This document shows positions 1 through 11,291 of a stretch of 64,000 nucleotides of DNA, piece after piece. The DNA lies in assembly GCF_000002425.4 (NCBI RefSeq), contig NC_037254.1, positions 7,422,144-7,486,143 on the forward strand, written 5' to 3'. The translations under genes were made by a program, and so were the position numbers. How positions within the stretch are numbered: the first letter of the stretch is position 1; every line of letters begins with the position of its first letter. The stretch is from Physcomitrium patens. Lineage: Eukaryota; Streptophyta; Bryopsida; Funariales; Funariaceae. The notes beneath the pieces are model-generated. The model did not search any database. It saw only the letters and a program-made list of their open reading frames with translations, and was not told the origin of the DNA.

Positions 1-243
1 GAGAAAGACAGATCGAAATTGAAGGAGCAATACCCGACTAGTTGTACAAAGTCATTCGAGGTAGCGAATTATGGGCTACAGGTATTTGAGAACTCTCAAC
101 ATCAAACGATGAATGGAAGTTAACATTATGAGCCATGTCAGTAAGGAAAAGAGGTTCAAGTCGTAGAAAGAGGTCATAACAAGCCAGTGAAAAAAAGAGT
201 ACACGTGTAAAAGGACTGCATTGGGAATTGGGGAACAGCATAC

Positions 244-2656
244 CCTCTCCATTGGCCTGTACGAAGTTAAGGGGCATAACTCGCTTGCGAATTACACCTC
301 GATGATGGGTGCGTGCGACAAGTTCCTGGCCCACGTAGCATCCTTTATTGAAGTCGATTGCGTTCAATCCTGCCAGATTGTATTCCAGTGGTATGGCCTC
401 ACCTGGAAATATGTCATTAGCTTACGCACGTCAGGAGTCAAACTAAAGATCGAAAGTTGCTGACTGTTCTGCAGTATAACATAACAGGAAATTTCGTATG
501 GCAACTGTAAAACAGGATATAGATATAGTGATGATTTGAAAATAAAGCAAATCTGAAAAGGAGTCTATAAAGTCGTGAGCATCACAAACGAGATATGTTC
601 ATCCAGGACAAACAGTTGAGGTATTCAAGAATGAAGAACCAAGTGTCTACAAAGAGGCTAATAATGATCTACGGCAGCCAACCTTTAGGAATCTCGGTGG
701 AACCTTCTGCAACTCCTTGTTCCATTCTCCACAAAAGATAGTAGTCCTCTTCTACTTTCGTGCCAGCTTCCACCAAAGGGGCTACAAACCCAAAACTTAT
801 CCAATTCTTAGCACAGGTGATTAGAAATTATGAACATGAGTAATCAAGTAGTTCAGGAATAATAGATGAATGAAAACAGTTTGATTGCATATATAACTTC
901 CAAAAGATTCACACTGCTTAAGTGAAGCTACAGAGGATCATTTGGTTGACAGTGAATGCGTACGTAGAGCACTTGTTGAGAAGACGCCTCGCAGCCCCAA
1001 GGTGCTCAGCCGTGGGTCCTTGTACCAAAGCCATTCATCACCACTTGTTTCGGATGAACGCAGAGCACTCTCATCCTTTGTGCCTCCCCACCCAATTGCT
1101 CCAGCCTCGGATTCAGTTGTGTTATCTGGCTTCTCCGCTAAAGTTCCCCCATAATGTTGCCACACTGAGAAATCCTTTGAAACGTCTTTAACCTCAATTT
1201 TCTTCCGTAAAATATGCCTGTGAGTCAAAAAGGCGCAAGTGTAAGAATGCCAGTCATAAAAATGAAACTTCCACAACTTCAGTAAAGGACATCAACTAAA
1301 ATATTTCGGAATGAATGACTACCAAGTAAAAAGGTGCTTCGATGGCAGTTTCAAAAAATGATGACCATTTCTCATAGCAGCCATGAGCTCTACAGAAAAC
1401 ATGAAGCTCGGCACTCATGATTAAATAGCCAGACTTTTTTTTCCTCTTGAAAGCTCTGAAACATGGGAATTCATAACAGTAAATTGGATCTCGAAAGTGA
1501 GACTCCATAACCATAGCTTGTCCATACTTAAACATCACATCGCTAGTAGATGCGGACAAATTCATTAATAGTAATCGTAAATACTTGTCTGTCAACACGC
1601 TTAAGTTCATGAGTGCGAAAAGTTTGCCCTTCCTGACATACATTGCTTAGAGATCGTTACCATTGATTCCCATTATACTCTTAGAAACCTATTGTCCACT
1701 ACAAGAGGTGGTAACTTATCAAATAAAGAATCCTAGTACTTGAGGGGTATGACTTGTTGTTAAAGACCGAATATCATTTGCCATCATGCAAGAGTTAATG
1801 GAAAGAAGGAGTGTGTTGAAACAATCCCTCTCAAATTTGAGCTCAATTGCGACATTACTTCCCGTGGCTCAAATCAAGAAGATTCAATTGATGAGAGGTC
1901 AGAGTCTTTGACCACACAGAGAACCAATGACGACAACAAAAGGCGGATCAGCTAAGGACGTTGAAAGGAAGGAACAGTCTCGGGGGGGCAGGGGGGGGGG
2001 GGGGATATATAATAAATCACGATGAATTAGATAATGACGAAGAAGAAGAAGAAGAAGAAGAAGAGCCAGAAGGACATGAAGCATGCACAAGAATTTGCGA
2101 ATATGATAAGGGATAATGGGACGAACTTCTTCAAGTATCCAATGATCTCATCAACAAGGCCTGCGTCGACATCCGCCAACAACTCAGGCGTATCCTTACT
2201 CTTCCCAGGACCTGACCCGGAACGATCCAGCTTCTCCGCTCCCGCGCTTGGTTTATACAAGAACAAATCATACAGAAACCTGCCCTGAGAATTCAGCATT
2301 GCTGCATACAACGGGGGCTGGTAAACCAATGGGGCATTCGGCGAGGGAGTAGGTGTCTCTCCCGAGGGCTCCCTCACAAGCTTGCTCACGTCGTTAGTGA
2401 CTAGCCCTTGCAAGAAATCAATAACATCCGGCCCATCAAAGCTAATCACCCGTCTGGTCTTCAACTTCGACGAATATGGACCCTTAGAAGCTAGGGAAGT
2501 GTCCCCAGAGGTGGAGCCCTCTCCCGAGGACCCATGAACACCAGCTACCCTTACTTGCGGCACGCGCAATGTGCGCAACCCCGTCGAGGATATATTCTCA
2601 TACTGAGAGCGAAGAGCGGATGCGAGATAAATTGTAGCGCGCCGTCCCGCGGACAT
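244..2656 (-). CDS. IBA57: IBA57-type mitochondrial Fe-S cluster assembly factor (5' part, runs off left edge)
   Basis: The IBA57/CAF17 family has a folate-binding GcvT-like fold and acts in the late mitochondrial step that matures [4Fe-4S] proteins. Four exons are visible: 2127-2656, 964-1217, 683-781 and 244-402. Phases match at every junction, giving 347 codons. The start at 2656 is the first ATG, and the N-terminus ([18 protein letters not shown]) is rich in Arg and Ser with no acid for about 18 residues, like a mitochondrial presequence. Exon 1 carries the fold core ([20 protein letters not shown]). Exon 2 carries [14 protein letters not shown]. Exon 4 carries the family signature KGCYVGQE followed by [11 protein letters not shown]. 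The C-terminal domain and stop should lie left of base 1. Intron 1 is about 0.9 kb and contains long G and GAA runs. Family assignment is firm; exon edges are inferred from splice sites. Confidence 0.9.
1982..2065. repeat. G-runs and (GAA)n tract in IBA57 intron 1
   Basis: Seven G, then CA, then about fourteen G (1982-2004) are followed within 40 bases by about eight GAA/AGA units (2040-2063). On the transcribed strand this makes a long pyrimidine stretch about 60-145 bases inside the intron 1 donor. Confidence 0.85.
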
Positions 2657-3240
2657 TGTGCTAAATTATACGCTACTCAAACAGAACGAATTGCTGTAGT
2701 GCTCACTACAAGTACCACTTAATCGCGAACTCTCGACGCCGTGATCACAACACCTACAACACAAAATCTGCCCACCAAGGTTCATACACGAAAGACCCAA
2801 CTCTGAAACTTAATCAGACGTTTCTCAACTCCGTTCTCCACCATGTCTCCATCCACAAGCTATTCATACAACAACGTCCCACCAACAACTTTGTAAACTT
2901 CGAACGTTAGTGCACGCACGCAATGACCCATAGTTTTGCGAATACAGGGGCATCGAATGGAAGAGAGGAGCGAGAAATTCCAAATGGCAACAGTCCCAAC
3001 GCCTGCAAAGGCACATGGCACGCTGCATCGGTTGCCACTTGGGCGTCTTCCACGCAACACAACACAACATCACTCAGAGAGATAGCTGCGGAGACGGCGA
3101 CGGCGACTGTTCTCATTTTCCACTGCAGCTTTGGATTAGGGTTTCCTTTCAGAGATCATTCTCATTGCTATTACGGAGGATTAGTCATTCTTTAGGGGGA
3201 GGGGGGTGATGACTTCGTTGAACCAAATTTCAATGTATAC
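2657..3240. other. Intergenic, upstream of IBA57
   Basis: Mixed-composition DNA upstream of the IBA57 start. Open frames on both strands are short and unlike any family I know. It presumably holds the IBA57 promoter and 5' leader, but I see no diagnostic motif. Confidence 0.5.
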
Positions 3241-4776
3241 TAAGATAATTGATGCCCCATGGCAAGAAACATAGAGGTTTTGATTGAAAAGTTTTGATTT
3301 TAAAAAGTTAATAATTTTAAGATTGATATAAAAGATTATTTGTCAAACTAGTAGAAACTTGTGTCATTGGGTACTACAATCATCCATTTCCTTAATCATC
3401 TATGCTCCTTCATTCCCATATTTCTACATTTCCATGTTCCTATATTTATTAGTTTTTTTGTTTTTATGTTCCTTACAATTCCTAGCATTCCTTTCATAGC
3501 CAATAAGAAGACTTTTTTGTCTCTTTGTGTTATATTCAAGTTGTCTTATATAATAAACTAATAGGAACTCATGGCATTGGCCACAAAAAAGTTTTAAAAA
3601 TTTAATTGTAATTCTTAAGTTAAAAATTGACTACTCCTAAAAAAATGCTAATTAAGAAAGAAAAAAAGAAGAATATATGTATAATAATGAAATCATTTAT
3701 GTTTCTTAATTATAATTGGAAAACATAGTTTTTATTTATTACAACAACTTAAATAACTAAGTTAAAAGAACTTTGGAATAAATTACATTTACAATGGTAT
3801 TTTTGTCTTTATTATTTTTAGGATAAATGATCTTGATCATATTTGGAGAAATGCATTGTAAAAAGGCAACATATAGTTGTTTATGTGCAAATGTAGGGAT
3901 TTTAAGATAAATTCCTATGCTCTTCAACAATTGTCTTTAAGATTTGTTAGTGGTTATTGCAAATCCTACTTTTATTCAAAACTACATTTGTTGTAATTTG
4001 GACAAAATCTTTGTACATGATAGATATAATGTGATCCTTGAAAGAAAAGCCAATTGTCTCTAGTAGTTCTTATATAACAATCTTGCCTCTATAACTTGAT
4101 TAATCAACTGCATAATGACCAAATGTGATCCATTGCAAAAACAACAAGAAGTATTTGCCAAAAATCTCTATTAAAGACTAAAATAATTCCATCAAATAAC
4201 TTGTTACCATCATTTATGTTTTGAAGAGTTCTATCAACTGCCTCAACTTAAAGGCAATGCTACATCTATATTTCATTCCAAATAATAAAAAAAATCTTTT
4301 TTAGTACATCTACATATGATGTGTTCTTTGTAATATTCCAAAATACATCTTCACTAAGATGGAGTGGAATTTTAAATATAGAGTATGCAATTCGTCCATC
4401 ATTTAAAAGTTGTATTGCAATTCAAGAGGAAGCAACATACAAAAAATATTTTCATTACTTCAAAACTTTATTATTTTTGTATTATAAATAAATATTTTTT
4501 CACTTCATGTTGGTCCTTCTAAAAAATACAACTTTTATGATTGTTATATACTAAAGCAAAGATATCCAAATATATGACGTATTGTTCATCATTCAACTTT
4601 GGCTTATGTTTTTCTATTATTTGTTTTAGCTTATCACAATTTCATGCCTTATGTTCTATAAAAATTTAATTTTTATCATTTTTATTTTATTTCCTTTTCT
4701 ACAATAACATTAATAAAAAATCAATAAGTTTTTTTTTAATTCTTAAAAAAAATTATTACAAGGAAATAGTCTATAA

Positions 4777-4779
<3 letters not shown>

Positions 4780-4816
<37 letters not shown>
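4780..4816. repeat. (AT)n microsatellite
   Basis: Uninterrupted AT dinucleotides inside the Helitron relic. Confidence 0.9.
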
Positions 4817-4818
<2 letters not shown>

Positions 4819-6669
4819 ACCTTTCAATTCCATATTTTTGAGTCAATCAATAATCCACATCATTCCAAAAAAAATCTTTAAATTTATCCCATAGTTCTTC
4901 TAAATGTATAAGTAAGTATTGAAAAATAATAATAATAAACAATGCTCTAAATTGCTTCCTTGTTTCATTGTGGAGGCTTCTTCTAAGCATTGATTCTACT
5001 CTGTCATCTTCTAACAATCTCATTTTTAAGTATACACTCTTAAAATTTGATTGAAGTATTCCATTTACAATATGAAGATCTTTAAATGAACATGGCCTAT
5101 GTACAACCATTAAAAGAAGATGAAGATAGAATCTTTTTCTTGCAATAAGATTAGAAAAATATAATCTTTTAATTACAAATCCAAGTTGACTTATTTTCCA
5201 CTCCTTCAAGGTCTTATTCCACATGAAATACTATGAAACTCTTTACACTTGTATTGCCAAGCAATCTCTATAGATTTACGCATTTCAAAAAAATCCATCA
5301 AAGTTATTTTTTGCTGCTTTCTATAGGCTAAGACTTCAATTGCATCATTATTTGAATAAAAAGAAATGTCAATCAAACCATATTTGAAACTTACTTATGT
5401 ATTTTTATTCTAAAAAATTCCATATTGCCTTTGAAGCCCTAATATATAATGCATCAATATATTACTTAATTCCATCCTCCTTATTTCTAATTTTCATTGT
5501 TGAACAATCATATTTTTTATATATATACTTGTGAATATATTTTATAATACAAATTGAAGCACAAATTTTAATATTAATATAGAAATCATATTTTTTTTTG
5601 TTAAGAATAGGATTGTATAGAAGAACATTTCAATTGTCTACAATATAATTGCTAACATTAAAAGTTCTTCTATCATTCCTTTTCTAATATTGGAGATAGC
5701 TATCACCATCCATTAATGTTATTTCTTGATATTCTTTTAGATATTTTTTTTGGTATATTTTATCTATCATGAATGGAACTTGTATATTTCAAGGTCCATA
5801 TAGACCATAAACCATACAAGTACTAATCGTTTCAAATAAAAATAGAGCTTCTTCTTCAATAGAAAGCTTTGCACAAATAATCCTATTAATATTAGTCAAA
5901 TCTTTTACTTTGATATTTTATTCAAAAAAGAGTGAGAAGTGCATGTACAAAAAACCTTCCTTGTGAAACTCAATAATATGTACTCTTGCAAGCACTTGTC
6001 CTAAAATGTGATACTTATAAATATCTTCAATCTATGTACAATGCTTGAATTTAAATATGAGATATTAGAAGCTTTATCCTCTTCCTTAAACTCCACATGT
6101 CAACTTCTTGATTTTGCACATTTTCAAAAATATTTGCTAATCCTTGATATATATTTGTATGTAACCTATCTTAATTCATATTGAAGTATTACAAATAATT
6201 TTACTCTTTTGTTGCCTAAGCATCTACAATAAATTCCTATTGCAACTTTCCACCTTGTAAGATAGTCAAGTATTCATTATATTGTAGAAACATTTTATAC
6301 ATATAGAATAATATGTGCAATCCAAACATTTTTTACTCTTATCTTTATTGGCATTCATATTGTTATGTCTCATTTGATCATACCATCTACATTCTTTACA
6401 TAGAAAAATAATAACATAGTGGAGTAGCAAGTATGTATGATGTCTTTTATAAATTTGTTGCAATGCACCTCCTCTCTATCAAAAAATTGTATCTCTCACT
6501 CTTTTTGCTTTTATTCCATTGCTTGGCATAACAACAATTACTTCATTAGAAGTTGGAAGATTATAATTTCTTCTAGTAATATTTTTACTAAAATAAAGAT
6601 GTATGTATATATTATCACTGCTATCTCTTCTTTTCCTTGCTTTAGATAATATTTCATGAACTTTTTGAC

Positions 6670-6675
<6 letters not shown>

Positions 6676-6704
<29 letters not shown>
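6676..6704. repeat. Poly(A) run
   Basis: About 28 consecutive A on the plus strand inside the Helitron relic. Confidence 0.85.
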
Positions 6705-6709
<5 letters not shown>

Positions 6710-8107
6710 TGTTCTATTTAATATTCTTGAAACTCTTACATTGTCTAGGCTGACAACTTGGCATTACATACTATTCTTGCTTCATATGCAATGTCAAGAT
6801 TACAAACATAAAATTATATATAATTTGATTTTATATCTTATTTTGGTAAAAAAGTATTCATTTGATACCAAAGCTTTTTAAAAATGCAAAAGCTATATAG
6901 ACCATATATTTACAAGATAATATTGTCAACTTTTGCACCAAGAGATATAAATATATGTGAAACATTATATTGTCAAGTAGTCTTCTAAAACTCTTTATTT
7001 TATTCATCTTGTCTATCAAGTAGTTCTCTAATTAATAATTAGGGATCTTCAAGAAGCAAAAGCTCAAACTTCTAACAAGACAACATATACCAAATTATAG
7101 ATTTTGTTTTGTTAATGGCATGGTTTGCTCACCAATCTAGTGGAGTATCTTATAATGTGGACATTGAATGTCTACATTTCTAACATTATGAATACCTTCC
7201 AATATTTTTCTTTTATTATAATATTTATAAAGAAGTTGCTCCACTTATTTATTATTTATTTTTTTTTATCATATTTCTTTATTTCTTCTTTTTATTATGC
7301 ACATAGGATTGCTTCCTTCTATGCCTTTTGTCTTTGTTGTGCATTTTTTCAAAGATTCATATGTTGAGCAATCTCTCTACCAACACCATCATTTTTATTA
7401 ATTTTAGTAGTATGTCCTTCTATATATTATTCATTTTGTTCTCTATGTTCTACAATATATTCACATGACTTTTATCTTAGTTGTTCAATTGCACAACAAT
7501 TGCATATAGGCACAATATTATTTAAGTCATTTCTTTGTTCATGTAGGGTATCTAATCTTCTTCTTTCTTGTTCTTCACAGGCTTCTACATATTTCTCAAC
7601 ATGTTCATGTGCTCTTTGCCTATATTGTACAACAACTTAATAATTAACAATTGACATGCCAGCTATCAAGTAAATAAAAAATTCAACTTTTGATAATATC
7701 TTTTCATAATAATTATTTTCAATAATAGTGATATTTTTTTTTAATAATAATAATAATACTGGTACTATTGTAATTATTTTTTCAAAGTCATACAAAAGTA
7801 AATATAAAAATTCTATTCTTAAATTACTATTTTTTGCATTTGCATTCATGTTTGCTAATGAAATTTTCTTATGATTTCTTTAGTCTAAATCACATCAACA
7901 AAACAAACAATCACTATAAAAGAAAAAAACTTTAGGCCTTTTGATTGTAGATGAGAAGGAAGAATGCAAGAGGAAATGTCTCAGTATTATTAATGAAAAA
8001 AAACATTGATTTATGAAAAATGTCTCATATGTTCCATATAATTGTTTAAGATAGATATAATCATGTATTATTTTTTAATTACATTGCAAAAGTTTTTAAA
8101 TTGAATT

Positions 8108-8109
<2 letters not shown>

Positions 8110-8159
<50 letters not shown>

Positions 8160-8160
8160 T
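8110..8160. repeat. (AT)n microsatellite
   Basis: About 50 bases of alternating A and T with one CA interruption. Confidence 0.9.
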
Positions 8161-9184
8161 TTTAAAAGGTCTAATTGACCAATATTGATTCCAAAAATAA
8201 CAGTGAATTCTCACCACCAAAATAAATAGCTCATATTCTATAATTTATATTCCAACTACACACTACATATGCACTTATTTATTTACTTATATCTTGTATC
8301 TCAATTACATGCTATATAAGTATCCATCTGTATACTTGCAATTTTTGATTCCTATATATCCTCCATTTTTTAATACTATATATATCACTGCAACAAAAAG
8401 AAGATTTCTACTGCAACTAGCTTTGACAAAGAATTATGAAGGACTAATTTGATAAAACAATGTAATATAGAGAATGTCTCTTTCATTGAAAATACGCCTC
8501 TCTTCAAATTTGTTCATTATTTAAGTACATATTTATTGCTCAAAATTTTAATTTTAATTAATCCATATGGTCTTTCAAGGTCTTGATAATAACTTAGTCT
8601 AATGTATTACAAGAGTATCAACACCAAGTTCATAATCTTACCTTAAAATACAAAGTTAGTAGACTTAATTGTAAAAATTATGACCAAGCATATGCAAAGA
8701 GAAGATTACATAAAGGTTGCGTATTTACACAGCATGAAAAAAAGTATTTATCTTAAATAAAAATTGTTCATTTCATGCAAGCTTGTAGTTGCAATCAGGA
8801 TGATTTTCCTTTACCATGCATTTATAAGTCTAAAAAATATGCCACCTAGCCCAATATATTGACTCCAAATATAGCAATCTATACAGCTTTTTGAAAAAGT
8901 AAATAATAATATCAGCTTTCAATTTAAAAATATGATTTTTCTCAAATAAAAAACAAATGATATAGAATGCCCTCCAAAAAATATATTAAGAATACAAAGT
9001 CTCAATCCCTTGCTTTAATAGAAAACAATTGTTATATTGTCATATTGTTGGATTGTGGCTTGTAGGTGGTTAGATAAGCTTGGTGTATCTCATGCCAAGT
9101 CTTTGAAATAAGAATACGTCTTATATCAAAAGCATAAAAATAGAAAAAGATCACATGTGGTAGCTAGTACAAGGGTGATTGTGA

Positions 9185-9995
9185 GAAGTATTTGATACTT
9201 AAAATAGAGCCAATTTTAACATCTCAATATTAAAAAAGACATGAAAAGAGAGTTACTAAGTCAATAGCAATAACGTCATTGATGTTGTTAGATCAATGTT
9301 GTTAAATTTGTATCTTAGAAGTTGTCTCAATAATTAATTTACCTTCTTTCTTTGTAAGAGTAGCAAGTGAAATAGCCTAATCAACATAAGCTATCAAAAA
9401 ACATACAAAAATACTTGAAAAAACTTGCTTTATTTGTAGAAAATTATATCCTATTCTAGAAGAGAGAGAAATACAAAATCAAAACAAAAAAATAAATGAA
9501 AAGAAACAACAACAACAACAACAACAACAATAATAACAACATAAAAATAGTAAATATTTGAAGACAAAATATAAAATAGAGAGTTTCAAAGAGTGTATAA
9601 AAAACACATGAAAATGACAATAATGTTGCTTGTTTTCTATATTATTACTTGCTTGCTATAATTATATAATACTATGATCCTTCCCTTGTTAAACTTGTGT
9701 CTCAGATGCTCTTTCAATGATTGATTTAGCTTCTTTATTAGTAAGGGCAACATGTGGGGCAACCTCTTTAGCAAAACTATCAAGAAATATATAAAACCAC
9801 TTGAAAAAACTTATTTAATTTGTAGCAAACCACATCTTATCTTAAAAGAGAGAGAGATTAAAAATCAAAATTAAAAAATAAAAAAAATCAAAAGCAATAA
9901 CAACAACAATAATTTGTAAATAATTTGGTGGATATTAAAAAAAAATGATATTTAAAATAGAGCCACCTTCAACATCAAAGAAGAGATAAGAAAAG
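9185..9995. repeat. Diverged tandem repeat, unit about 378 bp
   Basis: The motif around TAAAATAGAG recurs at about 9191, 9567 and 9947, spacings of about 376 and 380. A second block, containing ACTTGAAAAAACTT and a downstream GAAGAGAGAGA-like string followed by a CAA-rich tail, occurs at about 9298-9530 and again at about 9688-9910. Copies are visibly diverged, so the duplication is old. Read on the minus strand, the second copy has a short stop-free stretch (LDSFAKEVAPHVALTNKEAK) that I could not assign. Confidence 0.65.
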
Positions 9996-11291
9996 AATTA
10001 TCTAACTAATCCAATCTTATTAATATTTAAAGCAATCTTTTGATCCAATGCAAAGATAGCTTCAAATCTTACAAAAAAGAGAAGATGGTGAATTTCCATT
10101 AAGAATGAAGAGCATAATACAACTTAGAGCACAACACAATAACAAGCACAACATAATGGCAAGCGCAACACTTCATATCCATGTCACAATCTTGGCAAGT
10201 AAAATAGCTATAATTAGGAATCTTCAGGCTCCCAACAACTTGGTTCTTAGAGATAGTTAAGGATACAACCACTTTGTGTTTTCTAAGTTCTTCGCTTTTT
10301 CTTTTCAATAGTTAATTAGAGTGTATCTTTGCGTCTTTATCTTATGTACAAGTTGTTTTATATAATAGATTAGATATTTGGGGATTAAAATTGGTTTAAT
10401 TTATTTGTTGTGATGATTAATTTGGATTAATTTTTATTTATTCAGCATACCTCTTTAAGTTAAGAACTAAAGGATAATAAAAGTAGCTCAAGTCTAAAAG
10501 AAGATAACATAAGATTGAAAGTAACATGAAAAAAGATGTGTTTGTAAATAATACAATTGAATTTAATTAATCAATATACAATGAAATCTATATATACCAC
10601 TACTAAAATTAACATCCACAAGTACAAAAAACTTTTACAATGTATAACTATTTATATTAAGGAATTTTGCTCCTATAAATGATAATTTATTATGTAAAAA
10701 TCATTGGAAATAAAATCTAGGAGTATTTTTATAAAATCCTTCCAGAAAAAATTTTAAAAATTAAAAATGGTAGTCATTGTTGTTTCTGACTATTGACTAA
10801 AAAAAAACATTAATTATGAATGCACAATAATAATGCTATCTCATTATGATGCATGAGGAACGGTAACTTCTATTACAGTTGAAAAGTCATTTGAAACCTT
10901 GATCTATAGAATAGAATACAGGAAGGAATTTTAAACACATTTTTAAAAAGACCCAATAATAAAATCCAATTGAAAGTTAAATTGTCCTGAAGGATTTTAT
11001 GCTGTGATGAATGAGCAGTCTGACAAGGAAGTTAAAAAAAAAGAAAGGAAAACGAACATGAAATCCAGTTTGACAACAGTAAGTGCCAAGTAGTTGAATT
11101 CAATTGCCCTTTTCTGAAAATGCTCTTCAAATTACAACCCTTTCCATTCTCCTGACGGACTGATGAATTCAGATGTGAATGACAGATGGAAATGATGTGA
11201 AATCATGGGATGTTTATAAGTAGTGATTCGTGCAAAATATGGTCTACAAGTCTAGCTATTGCAACAACTTACAGAATATGTAGCTGCTTCA

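Larger units (their letters stand above)
3740..7660 (-). mobile_element. Decayed autonomous Helitron (Rep/helicase), minus strand
   Basis: Read on the minus strand, this block contains the Helitron Rep-helicase landmarks in the right order, broken by many stops. About 7640-7560 gives an Arg/Glu-rich N-terminal repeat (EEQERRRLDTLHEQR). About 7080-6900 matches the pre-Rep region (LLLEDP, IRELLDRQDE, IFISLGAKVDN). About 6000-5935 matches Rep motif 2 (VHIIEFHKEGF), with the first His of the HxH pair apparently lost. About 5590-5520 matches Rep motif 3 (CIIKYIHKYIYK). About 5224-4847 matches the Pif1-type N-terminal part (RFYLHLLLMVV, DLHIVNG, LLEDD). About 4400-4150 has IAYSIFKIPL, IIWNE and AVDRTLQNI. 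About 3990-3750 has GFAITTNKS and FAHKQLYVAF. Helitrons move by rolling-circle replication. I could not locate the TC and CTRR ends, so the coordinates bracket only the coding relic. Confidence 0.85.
7661..11291. other. AT-rich intergenic block right of the Helitron relic
   Basis: Strongly AT-rich, with no open frame that matches a family. It holds an (AT)n microsatellite at about 8110-8160, a (CAA)n tract at about 9507-9530 and a diverged ~378-bp tandem repeat listed separately. Part of it may belong to the Helitron 5' end. Composition returns to gene-like values near 11.2 kb. Confidence 0.6.

Noticed and set aside
38-367. Separate small ORF beginning [15 protein letters not shown]
   Set aside because: It is an internal exon of the IBA57 gene; the Met is internal, and reading past 244 enters an intron.
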